Assembly (NCBI RefSeq): GCF_000316665.1
Contig: NC_019678.1
Span: forward strand, 620,001 to 684,000
Reading direction: 5' to 3'
Length of the DNA: 64,000 bases
Origin: Rivularia sp. PCC 7116
GTDB lineage: Bacteria > Cyanobacteriota > Cyanobacteriia > Cyanobacteriales > Nostocaceae
Part shown: one piece after another, positions 26,580-34,858 of the stretch
Position numbering within the stretch: the first letter of the stretch is position 1
Layout of the letters: every line of letters begins with the position of its first letter
Program-made: the position numbers and the translations under genes
Notes under the pieces: generated by a model
Database searches by the model: none
Told to the model about the DNA's origin: nothing
What the model saw: only the letters and a program-made list of their open reading frames with translations

Positions 26580-27168
26580 AAATCTCCCCTTCATCCCATG
26601 ACTGTTATACTCGTAGAACGTCTTAATCCAGATGGTTCTAAACGTGTATCAAGACCGATGTGGTTAGCATTTGTTGGTTCCAAAATGCCGCCAATAAATG
26701 AACTTTGGAAATTTTATTTACGCCGTTTTGCAGTTGACCACTGGTATCGTTTTATTAAACAAAGACTACATTGGACTCTTCCAAAATTATCAACACCACA
26801 ACAGTGTGATAAATGGAGTGACTTGATGCCGTTAATGACCTGGGAGCTATGGCTCGCTCGTGATATTGTTAGTGACAATCCCCTCCCTTGGCAAAAAACA
26901 ACAATCAAATTAACTCCCGGAAGAGTTGCCCAGGCGATGCCTGGGATTTTAGTCCACATTTCTACACCTGCCAAACCTCCAAAAGTACGCGGTAAATCAC
27001 CTGGCTGGAAAAAGGGAAAACCTCGTAAGCGTAGAATCAGGTATCCAATGGTTAAAAAGAGTACTCCAAAGCCACCTAAAAAAACAGAACAATCTGCTGT
27101 TTAACTGATTTTTGAAATTTTGTAGCTTGATACTTGTTAACTCAGTGTAACTGAGTCATTTTGTGATT

Positions 27169-27186
27169 TTTAGTCTAAACTCCAGT
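27169..27186 (+). repeat. right terminal inverted repeat of the insertion sequence
   Basis: 18 bases, exact inverse of 25586-25603. Confidence 0.85.
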
Positions 27187-27228
27187 CATTTAGCTGCAAA
27201 GTGCTGTATATTTTATAATCACATAGCT

Positions 27229-27257
27229 GGTGCGTTAGGCTGAAGCCATAACGCACC
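27229..27257. repeat. GGTGCGTTA palindromic repeat
   Basis: GGTGCGTTA pairs perfectly with TAACGCACC around an 11-base loop. A related GGTGCGTTAG motif occurs near 21163. It lies between the insertion sequence and the convergent end of the MoxR gene, so it may double as a 3'-end structure. Confidence 0.6.
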
Positions 27258-27290
27258 CTACAAACTACAAACTGTTCACTGTTAACTAAT

Positions 27291-28199
27291 TTACGGAATC
27301 GCCACAACTCTCAACAAACGCTCCATTACAGTTTGCGCTCTCCTTCCTCCTACGGGAATTAAACGGTGACTCAAAACATAAGGAGCAATGAACTTCACGT
27401 CATCGGGGATTGCATAATCGCGCCCAGAAAGATAGGCAAAAGCTTGTGTGGCGCGGTGTAAGGCTACAGTTCCCCTAGGGCTTACACCGAGAGTAATTTC
27501 TTCATCGCACCTTGTGGCTCTGACTAAATCGAGTATGTATTGCTGTAATGAAGCTTCTACCCGGATACCGGCGCAAATTCGCTGTAATTCTTCAACCTCA
27601 GCCAAAGAAATACAGGGTTTTACATCGGTAAATTTACTGTTCTCTTGAAGCCGAGACAACATTTGTAACTCTTCTTGTTCTGTAGGATAGCCCAAGCTCA
27701 AGGAAAGCATAAATCTATCCATTTGCGCTTCTGGTAAAGGAAAAGTTCCTTGATATTCAACCGGGTTTTGAGTTGCGATGACAAAAAATGGTGCGGGAAC
27801 GGCACGAGAGACACCATCAACTGTTACCTGCCCTTCTTCCATAACTTCTAGCAATGCCGATTGAGTACGGGGTGTAGCGCGGTTGATTTCGTCTGCGAGC
27901 ATGACATTCGCAAAAATTGGACCTTCAAGAAAAGTAAATTCACCAGTTTTAGGGTTCCAGATATTTGTACCCGTAATATCAGTAGGTAACAAGTCTGGCG
28001 TACACTGTAGCCGTTGAAATTTACCATCAATAGAACGAGCTAAGGATTTTGCTAGCAGAGTTTTACCAACTCCGGGAACATCTTCAAGTAAAGCATGTCC
28101 CCCACCTAGTAAAGCGACTAATACCAAACGGATTGCTTCAGATTTACCAACAATGGTAAGAGCTAGATTTTGTGTCAGAGCGTCAATTTTGTCTCTCAT
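27291..28199 (-). CDS. MoxR family AAA+ ATPase
   Basis: I place the start at ATG 28199 (MRDKIDALTQNLALTIVGKS), with an AGG nearby upstream, rather than six codons earlier. The 302-residue protein has Walker A EDVPGVGKTLLAKSL, Walker B VMLADEINRATPRTQSALLE, and sensor-1 VIATQNPVEYQGTFPLPEAQ, all typical of MoxR. These ATPases act as chaperones that insert metal cofactors or assemble complexes, usually beside a DUF58 or VWA-domain gene. No such partner is adjacent here. The gene is flanked downstream by a palindromic repeat and the dead insertion sequence. Confidence 0.92.
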   Translation of the reverse strand: MRDKIDALTQNLALTIVGKSEAIRLVLVALLGGGHALLEDVPGVGKTLLAKSLARSIDGKFQRLQCTPDLLPTDITGTNIWNPKTGEFTFLEGPIFANVMLADEINRATPRTQSALLEVMEEGQVTVDGVSRAVPAPFFVIATQNPVEYQGTFPLPEAQMDRFMLSLSLGYPTEQEELQMLSRLQENSKFTDVKPCISLAEVEELQRICAGIRVEASLQQYILDLVRATRCDEEITLGVSPRGTVALHRATQAFAYLSGRDYAIPDDVKFIAPYVLSHRLIPVGGRRAQTVMERLLRVVAIP

Positions 28200-28374
28200 G
28201 CACCTGCCGGAAGTCAAAGGTTAAAAGGTTAAAGGTTGAGATTTAGGAGTGAGGAGTTAGTAGTGAGAAGTTAATATTTTTTATTTCTTCCCATCCCCCA
28301 TGCCCAATGCCCTAATCTATTGTTCCCAGAGTTGGAGTAAACTAACGCCCTTGACCTACAATTTCCGCAAAAAC

Positions 28375-28412
28375 ATGGGGCGGGCTTGTTAAAAAGCCCG
28401 CCCCATTTTTTT
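28375..28412. terminator. strong bidirectional intrinsic terminator after ribF
   Basis: ATGGGGCGGGCTT and AAGCCCGCCCCAT make a perfect 13-base-pair stem with loop GTTAAA. The plus-strand side is followed by seven T residues and the minus-strand side by GTTTTTG. It sits immediately after the ribF stop codon on the minus strand. Confidence 0.85.
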
Positions 28413-29412
28413 AAGGTTCCATCTCGTGACTAAAAAAGTTCCTAGCGGTGTTGCAGTCAAGTTGGATTTGAGCTTTAAGGGCTGCTAAATTACTAAATTT
28501 TTGTTCTGGTCTGATAAATTTGATTAATTGTATTTGCAGCTTTTTGTCATATAAATCTCCAGACCAATCTAAAATATGTACTTCTACGGTAGGATGAGTA
28601 CCATTTACTGTAGGGCGATCGCCAATGTTCATTACTCCCCAGCAGTTGTTTAAAGCTGTATCCTGGTTGTTGATGCGAGCAACTCGGACGGCGTAAACTC
28701 CTTGACGGGGCAAAAACTTATCTTGGGGTAACTGTAAATTCGCAGTTGGAAAACCAATGGTTCTACCAAGCTGCTGCCCTTTAACTACAGTTCCGATAAA
28801 AGTATAAGGTCTTCCCAGTAATTGGTTGGCTCTTTCAATATCGCCAATTTCAAGTTTTTGACGAATGAGTGAGGTGCTGATGCGCTCTGTCTCCTCATCT
28901 ACGGAAAAATCGTCTTCGTGAGTTATTAAAGGAACGATAGTAACCGGAATACCATACTCAGCCACAAGTACCTGTAAATCCATTGCAGTACCGCTACGCT
29001 TTGAACCAAAACAAAAATCTTGTCCGACGCTGATTCTTGCGGCTTGCAATTTTTCTACGATAATTTGTTGTACGAATTGTTCGGGAGTTAAAGCAGATAA
29101 TTCTTTATCGAAGGGAATTAGTACAAGCTGTTTTACCCCTAGCAGTTCTAACTGTTGAACTTTTTCATCCAAAGGAGTCAACAAAGTTCTAGGTTTACCA
29201 GTAAAAAACTCTTGAGGATGCGGAAGAAATGTAATAACAGTTGGGTAAATATGTTCTGCGTCTGCTGGTTTATGCAAAATTGGCTGGATCACCCTTTGAT
29301 GACCGCGATGAACGCCATCAAATTTACCAAGGGCAACAGCAGTAGGAGTTTGAATTAATTCGGTTGAAGAAGTAACCCACACAGAACACCCATTTTTAGA
29401 CAGATTTGGCAC
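28411..29412 (-). CDS. ribF: bifunctional riboflavin kinase / FAD synthetase
   Basis: The 333-residue protein has both expected domains. The N-terminal nucleotidyltransferase part has VALGKFDGVHRGHQRVI (near 26) and the ISTSLIRQKLEIGDIERANQ block. The C-terminal riboflavin kinase has GRTIGFPTANLQLPQDKFLP followed by QGVYAVRV and a GDRPTV motif. It phosphorylates riboflavin to FMN and adenylates FMN to FAD in the cytoplasm. The gene stands alone on the minus strand with a strong terminator at its end and heptamer repeats upstream. Length and motifs are normal. Confidence 0.95.
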   Translation of the reverse strand: MPNLSKNGCSVWVTSSTELIQTPTAVALGKFDGVHRGHQRVIQPILHKPADAEHIYPTVITFLPHPQEFFTGKPRTLLTPLDEKVQQLELLGVKQLVLIPFDKELSALTPEQFVQQIIVEKLQAARISVGQDFCFGSKRSGTAMDLQVLVAEYGIPVTIVPLITHEDDFSVDEETERISTSLIRQKLEIGDIERANQLLGRPYTFIGTVVKGQQLGRTIGFPTANLQLPQDKFLPRQGVYAVRVARINNQDTALNNCWGVMNIGDRPTVNGTHPTVEVHILDWSGDLYDKKLQIQLIKFIRPEQKFSNLAALKAQIQLDCNTARNFFSHEMEP

Positions 29413-29477
29413 GTCAATATTGGGACGAGATGTTTAACAACGCGGGAAGCAGAGTAGTAAAGGGTTAGGTTTTAGGA

Positions 29478-29505
29478 GTTAAGAGTTAGGAGTTAGGAGT
29501 TATAA
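29478..29505. repeat. GTTAGGA heptamer repeat, four units
   Basis: GTTAAGA, GTTAGGA, GTTAGGA, GTTATAA in strict 7-base register. It is separated by 15 bases from a second heptamer tract of different sequence. Confidence 0.75.
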
Positions 29506-29520
29506 ATTCATTTTTATCCC

Positions 29521-29569
29521 AATGCCCAATGCCCAATTCCCAACGCCCATTACCCAATACCCATTATCT
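29521..29569. repeat. AATGCCC heptamer repeat, seven units
   Basis: AATGCCC twice, then AATTCCC, AACGCCC, ATTACCC, AATACCC and ATTATCT, all in 7-base register. It lies between ribF and the MBL hydrolase gene. Confidence 0.8.
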
Positions 29570-29663
29570 ATTCCCAACTTGCCATAGATATTTTAACTAA
29601 GGCTCTCGAATACCAATTTAATCCAAATTCTATAATTGCTTTGCGATAAAAGTTTTATATCAA

Positions 29664-30551
29664 TTATCTTCTAATAGGAAAACTGTTTGATAAAGGAATA
29701 TTGATTGTAACTTTTAGTACCATTCCTTCCTTAGCCATGACCGCACCGGAGAATCTCTCTTTAGCTTCTTGTCCAATACGATCTAAAAATTCATCATCAT
29801 GAGATGGATCGTGATGGAAAATAACTAAAGTTTTAACCTTCGCGGCTTTAGCGATTTTTACAGCTTCTTGCCAGGTAGAATGACCCCAGCCAATTTTAGG
29901 TGATTTTGGAGAATAATATTCGTCATCTGTATAAGTTGAATCATAAATTAAAATATCGGCTTTATCGGCAAGTTTTAAAACATTTTCGTCTAACTTATCT
30001 GGATAATGTTCGGTATCAGTAACATATACGGCAGAACCACCTTGCCAATTAACCCGATACCCGACTGATTCACCTGGATGGTTCAATGCTGCGGTTTCTA
30101 TAGCAATATCTTCTATATGAATCGTCTTTCCCGGTATAACCTCGCAAAAATCCAAATTGGACTGCATAATCTGTAAAGGTACGGGAAAGTTAGGATGCAG
30201 CATCTGGTCGTTTAAACGCTGCTCCACAGTAGAGCCATCTGGGGCTACTGCACCATAAATATGAAATTTATTGCCTGCAACAAATCCAGGAGTAAAGAAC
30301 GGAAATCCTTGCACGTGATCCCAATGAGAATGGGTGAAGAAAAGATAAGCTTCTAACGGCATTTTAGGTAATAAAGACTGCCCTAAAACGTGGATTCCCG
30401 TGCCTCCATCAAAAATAAAGCGTTTGTCGCCCACTTGCATCTCTACGCAAGGGGTATTACCTCCATAACGGACGGTTTGGGGTCCCGGACAGGGAATACT
30501 GCCACGAACACCCCAAAATTTTACGGTAAATTGATTCTCTTTCCTAGACAT
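29664..30551 (-). CDS. MBL-fold metallo-hydrolase
   Basis: The 295-residue protein opens with FTVKFWGVRGSIPCPGPQTV, a start shared by a group of MBL phosphodiesterase-like proteins. FTHSHWDHVQGF (near 91) is the HxHxDH metal motif. ALNHPGESVGYRV, VTDTEHYPD and FHHDPSHDDEF supply the other ligands (His, Asp, His). Members hydrolyse cyclic nucleotides or other phosphodiesters; some sit with response regulators. The substrate is not evident. The protein has no signal peptide. It is preceded upstream by a divergent structured intergenic region. Confidence 0.88.
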   Translation of the reverse strand: MSRKENQFTVKFWGVRGSIPCPGPQTVRYGGNTPCVEMQVGDKRFIFDGGTGIHVLGQSLLPKMPLEAYLFFTHSHWDHVQGFPFFTPGFVAGNKFHIYGAVAPDGSTVEQRLNDQMLHPNFPVPLQIMQSNLDFCEVIPGKTIHIEDIAIETAALNHPGESVGYRVNWQGGSAVYVTDTEHYPDKLDENVLKLADKADILIYDSTYTDDEYYSPKSPKIGWGHSTWQEAVKIAKAAKVKTLVIFHHDPSHDDEFLDRIGQEAKERFSGAVMAKEGMVLKVTINIPLSNSFPIRR

Positions 30552-30559
30552 GAGTGTTA

Positions 30560-30766
30560 CTTGTCAAGATTGAGCGGGCGAACAATACAAAAAATCTTAC
30601 TCTTAAGAGTTTAATTAATATTGTCTTACCCTTTCTTGTAAAAGGGATAATTAAATGGTCACAGCACATACTTTTCAAGGGTATTTTCGCTTATAAATGC
30701 GAGTCTGTTTTAAACTTATACTCATAAGTTTGAATATACGTCTATATGTTTTTTATAGACGTTTTT
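30560..30766 (+). ncRNA. candidate structured RNA ending in an intrinsic terminator
   Basis: On the plus strand of the gap between two minus-strand genes there are successive foldable parts: palindrome ACTCTTAAGAGT (30599-30610), CCCTTT/AAAGGG (30629-30646), AAACTTAT/ATAAGTTT (30712-30731), and a terminator-like hairpin followed by five T residues (30738-30766). No plus-strand gene exists to use the terminator. The 5' end and promoter are not defined; the start given is nominal. The region is AT-rich, where hairpins arise easily. Confidence 0.28.
30738..30766 (+). terminator. intrinsic terminator, plus strand
   Basis: ACGTCTATA and TATAGACGT form a perfect nine-base-pair stem, followed on the plus strand by TTTTT. 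On the minus strand there is no U-tract, so it is not a good terminator for surE. Confidence 0.6.
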
Positions 30767-30829
30767 ACTTTATAACCTATATTTTGCAGTAATGCATTTA
30801 ACCTCCGAAAAAGCTTATTTTTTTTGACT

Positions 30830-31636
30830 TCAAATATTTGACTTAAACTGTAATTCACTCTGGGCTAACTGTTTGAATCCATCTGCATAAGTAAGGTTAT
30901 AATGTAAGGGAGTAATACTGATATAATTATCTTGTATAATACTCACATCAATAGGTATATTTTCGGGTAAATTATAATTAACTGGTGGTTCTACATCTTC
31001 AAGAACTTCTCCTGTTAACCAATAATAAGTTTTGCCCCGTGGATCTACTCGTTTATCAAATACATCAACGTAACGCCGCACTCCTTGACGAGTAAATTTC
31101 ACACCTTTTATCTCCGACGATTCGACTGCGGGAATATTAACGTTAAGTAATATCGAATCAAGTTTTGCTTTTTTGGTTAGTTGTTCAACAAGTAGTTTGG
31201 CAAAATCAGCCGCAACTTCAAAATTACTCGAAGAATAACTAGTTAGGCTAAATGCAATGCTAGGAATACCTTCAATCAAGCCTTCCATGGCTGCCGAAAC
31301 AGTGCCAGAATAAAGTATTTCCGTCCCCAAATTCGCACCTTGATTAATTCCAGCCAGAACTAATTCTGGAGGTGAATCTAGCAAAGCCCATAATGCTAAT
31401 TTTACGCAGTCAGAAGGAGTTCCATCACAAGCCCAAGCCTTTATATTAGGGTGAAAAACCGACTCTACAATTTCGGCGCGAATCGGTTGATGCAAAGTCA
31501 AGCCATGTCCTGTTGCCGAACGTTCCCTATCCGGACAGACTACATTCACATCATGACCGGCTTCTGCCATAGTATTAGCTAAAGCACGTACACCCTTAGC
31601 GTAAATACCATCATCATTAGAAATTAATAATCTCAT
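30830..31636 (-). CDS. surE: 5'/3'-nucleotidase SurE
   Basis: I use ATG 31636, giving [20 protein letters not shown] at the N-terminus, the usual start; an in-frame TTG five codons upstream is unlikely. The metal-binding Asp pair D8-D9, the [17 protein letters not shown] block, and [20 protein letters not shown] are all present, so an active nucleoside-monophosphate phosphatase is expected. At 268 residues it is normal in length. The ending (about 250-268) includes [19 protein letters not shown], the common tail of the family. It is a single gene with a heptamer tract upstream and a divergent pheS. Confidence 0.95.
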   Translation of the reverse strand: MRLLISNDDGIYAKGVRALANTMAEAGHDVNVVCPDRERSATGHGLTLHQPIRAEIVESVFHPNIKAWACDGTPSDCVKLALWALLDSPPELVLAGINQGANLGTEILYSGTVSAAMEGLIEGIPSIAFSLTSYSSSNFEVAADFAKLLVEQLTKKAKLDSILLNVNIPAVESSEIKGVKFTRQGVRRYVDVFDKRVDPRGKTYYWLTGEVLEDVEPPVNYNLPENIPIDVSIIQDNYISITPLHYNLTYADGFKQLAQSELQFKSNI

Positions 31637-31851
31637 TATTGCTATTTTCAACTACCACTAAGCCAATTTAGCAGTTAGCAGTTACCAGTTATGAGTCAGA
31701 AGTAATTAAGGTTAAAGTTTAAAATTTTCCTTGTCTCCTTGCTTCTTTATCTCCCCTTTATGTTCGGCTCAATTTCCAATTCCTCTTTAACCAGCTATTT
31801 TTAACTTATCAATGGCATTATAAAAGCGGGTGAGTTATTGGGTTGCTGGTC

Positions 31852-31914
31852 ACTAATGACTAATAACTAATAACCGATGACTGATAACTGATAACTAATA
31901 ATTAATGACTGATG
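31852..31914. repeat. heptanucleotide repeat tract running into the pheS start codon
   Basis: Nine units in exact 7-base register: ACTAATG, ACTAATA, ACTAATA, ACCGATG, ACTGATA, ACTGATA, ACTAATA, ATTAATG, ACTGATG. The last three bases of the last unit are the pheS ATG. Confidence 0.85.
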
Positions 31915-32907
31915 ACTAGCGATTTACAATCTCAATTAGAAGAATTACGTATTGAAGCCCAGAAAGCAATAACTGACGCTGATTCTTTGGAAAGCTTGGA
32001 AGGACTCAGGGTTAATTATCTAGGCAAGAAAGGTCAGTTAAGTATTTTGCTGCGCGGTATGGGAAAATTAAGCGCTGAAGAAAGACCAAAAATTGGCGCG
32101 ATCGCCAATGTTGTTAAGGAAGCTTTACAAAATAATTTAGATAAGCAGCGTGCTGCTTTGGAAACTGCGAAAATCCAAGCGCAGATTGAAGCGGAAACAA
32201 TTGATGTGACTATGCCGGGAGTGTTTCGCCCCCAAGGTCGGATTCACCCGTTAAATAGCGTTATTGACCGAGCGCTAGATATTTTTGTGGGTATGGGTTA
32301 TACCGTTGCTGCTGGCCCGGAAATGGAAAGCGATTATTATAATTTTGAAGCGCTCAATACTCCCCCAGATCATCCAGCCCGCGACATGCAGGATACTTTC
32401 TATCTGCCCGACGGAAATATGTTGCGGACTCATACTTCTTCGGTACAAATTCGGTTTATGGAAGAAAGCGAACCACCGATTCGGATTATTGCACCGGGAC
32501 GAGTTTATCGAAGAGATACTGTAGACGCTACTCACTCAGCAGTATTCCATCAACTCGAACTTTTAGCAGTTGACGAAGGATTAACTTTTACTGATTTAAA
32601 AGGTACCGTCAAAGAGTTTTTAGAAGCAATGTTTGGTGAAATAGAAGATATTCGCTTCCGAGCCAGTTACTTCCCATTTACCGAACCTTCAGCCGAAGTG
32701 GATTTAAAGTGGAAGGGACGCTGGTTAGAAGTTATGGGTTGCGGTATGGTAGACCCTAATGTTTTAAAAGCCGTAGGTTACGATCCAGAAGTATACACGG
32801 GATTTGCTGCGGGTTTTGGCGTAGAGCGTTTTGCAATGGTGTTACATCAACTCGATGATATCCGCCGCGTTTATGCCAGCGATTTGCGCTTTTTACAGCA
32901 ATTTTGA
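31912..32907 (+). CDS. pheS: phenylalanyl-tRNA synthetase alpha subunit
   Basis: The 331-residue protein has the N-terminal coiled-coil arm (about 1-85) and the class II core. [20 protein letters not shown] marks motif-1 entry. [40 protein letters not shown] and [20 protein letters not shown] are family signatures around motifs 2 and 3. It pairs with PheT, which is not adjacent, as is common in cyanobacteria. The start at 31912 is the only ATG giving the usual N-terminus; it lies at the end of a heptamer repeat with no Shine-Dalgarno sequence, which is odd for a housekeeping gene. Confidence 0.95.
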   Translation: MTSDLQSQLEELRIEAQKAITDADSLESLEGLRVNYLGKKGQLSILLRGMGKLSAEERPKIGAIANVVKEALQNNLDKQRAALETAKIQAQIEAETIDVTMPGVFRPQGRIHPLNSVIDRALDIFVGMGYTVAAGPEMESDYYNFEALNTPPDHPARDMQDTFYLPDGNMLRTHTSSVQIRFMEESEPPIRIIAPGRVYRRDTVDATHSAVFHQLELLAVDEGLTFTDLKGTVKEFLEAMFGEIEDIRFRASYFPFTEPSAEVDLKWKGRWLEVMGCGMVDPNVLKAVGYDPEVYTGFAAGFGVERFAMVLHQLDDIRRVYASDLRFLQQF

Positions 32908-33005
32908 ATTAGTTGTTAGTTGATGATCCACACCCTCCGGGTGAAAGTTGTTAGTTGATAGTTGGGAAGTATGTATAGCGATCGCTAACAACTAACCACC
33001 AACAA

Positions 33006-34454
33006 CTAACTACTTTTACAATTATCGCAATGTCCGCAGCTTAGATTTGCCGCTTCTTTTTGAAATCCAAAGGCATTTAATAAAAATTGCCAGCGACATT
33101 TTTTTGTATTTAGATACTGCTGCATTTGATTTCGGGGGTGCGATCGGCGATTATTTTTCTTTTGTGAATCTTCCTGAATAATGTAATTAAAAGGGTCAAT
33201 CCACTTTAATTTACCCATACTATGCAGCAAAGATAAGGCTAGAGTGGCATCGGGAAGTTTTTGCGCTACAGCTTCGACTTCTCCGGCAGGCGGTAATTTT
33301 TTAATTAATTGTTTTGCTGCAAGCTGTTGTTCTCGCAGCTTTTCTTCAAAAAATTTCTGTCTTTGTTTGTCTTCTGGATTCAGAAATCCGGTGGGTTCGC
33401 TAATTAATGTTAGTGCTTCTGCTGGTTTTCCGTCTCTTCCAGCACGTCCAATTTCCTGAACGTATTCCGACAACAATAACGGCGCTTGAAAGTGAATCAC
33501 CCATCGCACATCGGGCTTGTTAATTCCCATACCGAAAGCTGAGGTACAAACCACAAAGGGTGTTTTTCCATTTAACCATCTAGTTTCAATCTCGCGTCTT
33601 TCTTCCGCACCCAGTCCACCATGATAGCTAGCCGTCTTATGACCTTTTTCTCTCAACCATGCCGCTAAATTCTCGCTATCTCTTCGCGTGCGAACGTAGA
33701 CTAATCCCGAGGAATATTGATTTTTGTGAATAAACTTTAATAATTGTTGCTGTCTTCCTTGGGGAGTCCAAATAATCCGGACGTTCGGGTTAAGATTATT
33801 TCTATAAGGATTCAGCTTAAATACAGCAGGTTGCTGTAATCGTAAGGTTTCTAAAATTACAGTTTGGGCTAAAGGGTCGGCGGTGGCAGTAAAAGCGGCT
33901 AGCGCTATTTTTGTTCCTCTTCTTTTTGTCTTAAGTAGCGCTGGTCTGACTGCCCCTAATCTTCGATATGCTGGTCTAAATGTATCGCCCCATTGTACTA
34001 AACAATGTGCTTCGTCTAATATTAAGCCATTTATTTCGAGTTCTGGGCGAGATAATCTTTCCCATACTGGGGGACTCAACAAAGTTTCTGGAGATAGGTA
34101 AAGTAATCTTAACTGCTGTCTTTCTAATGCTTGTAGGGTTTGACGACGTTTAGAAACAGATAACTGGCTATGTATTAGTGCTGCGGAAAGTTTTCGTTCT
34201 TTTAATTCCTGTACTTGGTTTTCCATTAGTGCAACTAAGGGAGAAACCACTAAAGTTAAACCAGTTTGTAAAAGTGCGGGAAGTTGGAAGCAAATTGATT
34301 TACCTCCACCGGTAGGCATAATAATTAATGCATCTTTTTTCGCAAGTAGACTTTGGACAATTTCCCCTTGAGGTGAACGAAAATCTTCATAGCCCCAAAT
34401 TTGTTGAAATGTAGCACGAACATTTTGCCATGATGGGATTTGTGCTTGATTCAT
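33006..34454 (-). CDS. RecQ-type ATP-dependent DNA helicase
   Basis: I start it at ATG 34454 (MNQAQIPSWQNVRATFQQIW); the frame extends 11 codons upstream without support. At 482 residues it is a compact RecQ. Motif I is MPTGGGKSICFQLPALLQ, motif II LDEAHCLVQWGDTFRPAYRR, motif III FTATADP, motif V TSAFGMGINKPDVRWVIHF, and motif VI QEIGRAGRDGKP. The C-terminus keeps a zinc module (C-R-W in KKCRWQFLL, then CGHCDNC) but lacks the HRDC and a full winged-helix domain. It unwinds 3'-5' in repair and recombination. It faces the HEAT-NACHT gene across 404 bases. Confidence 0.9.
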   Translation of the reverse strand: MNQAQIPSWQNVRATFQQIWGYEDFRSPQGEIVQSLLAKKDALIIMPTGGGKSICFQLPALLQTGLTLVVSPLVALMENQVQELKERKLSAALIHSQLSVSKRRQTLQALERQQLRLLYLSPETLLSPPVWERLSRPELEINGLILDEAHCLVQWGDTFRPAYRRLGAVRPALLKTKRRGTKIALAAFTATADPLAQTVILETLRLQQPAVFKLNPYRNNLNPNVRIIWTPQGRQQQLLKFIHKNQYSSGLVYVRTRRDSENLAAWLREKGHKTASYHGGLGAEERREIETRWLNGKTPFVVCTSAFGMGINKPDVRWVIHFQAPLLLSEYVQEIGRAGRDGKPAEALTLISEPTGFLNPEDKQRQKFFEEKLREQQLAAKQLIKKLPPAGEVEAVAQKLPDATLALSLLHSMGKLKWIDPFNYIIQEDSQKKNNRRSHPRNQMQQYLNTKKCRWQFLLNAFGFQKEAANLSCGHCDNCKSS

Positions 34455-34858
34455 AGTAAATGGGTAGATACACCCCTTGCCTTGCACACTTTTTATGACG
34501 AGTTTTGAATATAACTTTGATTGATAACATCATGCTTCAGTGTTTTTAACTATTATGGCTTTAAGTTTCTGGGAAAGTTTTGGTTAGTTGGTAGGTTAAC
34601 TGTTTTATTTTCAGACATAATTTTGATTCTGTTATCAAACAATCAGGATTAATATTAATGCATCAAGATTGTATCAATAAACTTTTAATAACAAGTGCGT
34701 TCAATGGCAGCAGATATTAACAAAACCTCAGTTATTTAAGCTAAGTTAGTAGATTGGGGTTTAGATTTGAGAGGATGTTTGAATGCTTAATCTACAGCTA
34801 AAAAGCTAACTAGATTACAATAGATTAAGTTTCAACGTAAGGTCGTCCTTTTTTGGGT
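34455..34858. other. divergent promoter region between recQ-type gene and HEAT-NACHT gene
   Basis: 404 bases separate the two starts. It is AT-rich with no repeat, no strong hairpin and no reading frame. Both promoters must lie here, but I see no motif that I would assign. Confidence 0.5.

Larger units (their letters stand above)
25728..27104 (+). pseudogene. broken DDE transposase (three frames)
   Basis: Three consecutive frames (25728-25925, 25930-26601, 26598-27104) are one transposase of about 436 residues. Removing 22 bases at 25878-25899 joins SLADLSLCPIL to RRKWSSIYEALQD. Removing 41 bases at 26539-26579 joins KVWHNLHFR to KSPLHPMTVILVER. Both joins restore the sequence expected for this cyanobacterial transposase family, which keeps HTAWSRPNAPTLKERTYEH, LPLRHERITSWENPINKA, RRFAVDHWYRFIKQRLHWTL and a basic C-terminus (RKRRIRYPMVKKS). 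Otherwise the frame is intact, so the insertions came late. No function is expected. Confidence 0.88.
25586..27186 (+). mobile_element. degenerate insertion sequence with 18-bp perfect terminal inverted repeats
   Basis: ACTGGAGTTTAGACTAAA at 25586-25603 is the exact reverse complement of TTTAGTCTAAACTCCAGT at 27169-27186, enclosing a 1.6-kb unit with one broken transposase gene. I cannot find a flanking target duplication. Three palindromic small repeats are inserted within it (25607-25627, 25878-25899 and 26539-26579). The element can only move if another copy supplies transposase. Confidence 0.85.

Noticed and set aside
25586-27186. Target-site duplication of the insertion sequence
   Set aside because: Flanks (CTCGT on the left, CATTT on the right) do not match, so none is claimed.
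27291-28199. A MoxR-DUF58-VWA operon
   Set aside because: No DUF58 or VWA gene is adjacent on either side.
30738-30766. Terminator for surE
   Set aside because: The T-run is on the wrong strand for surE, which is transcribed from the minus strand.
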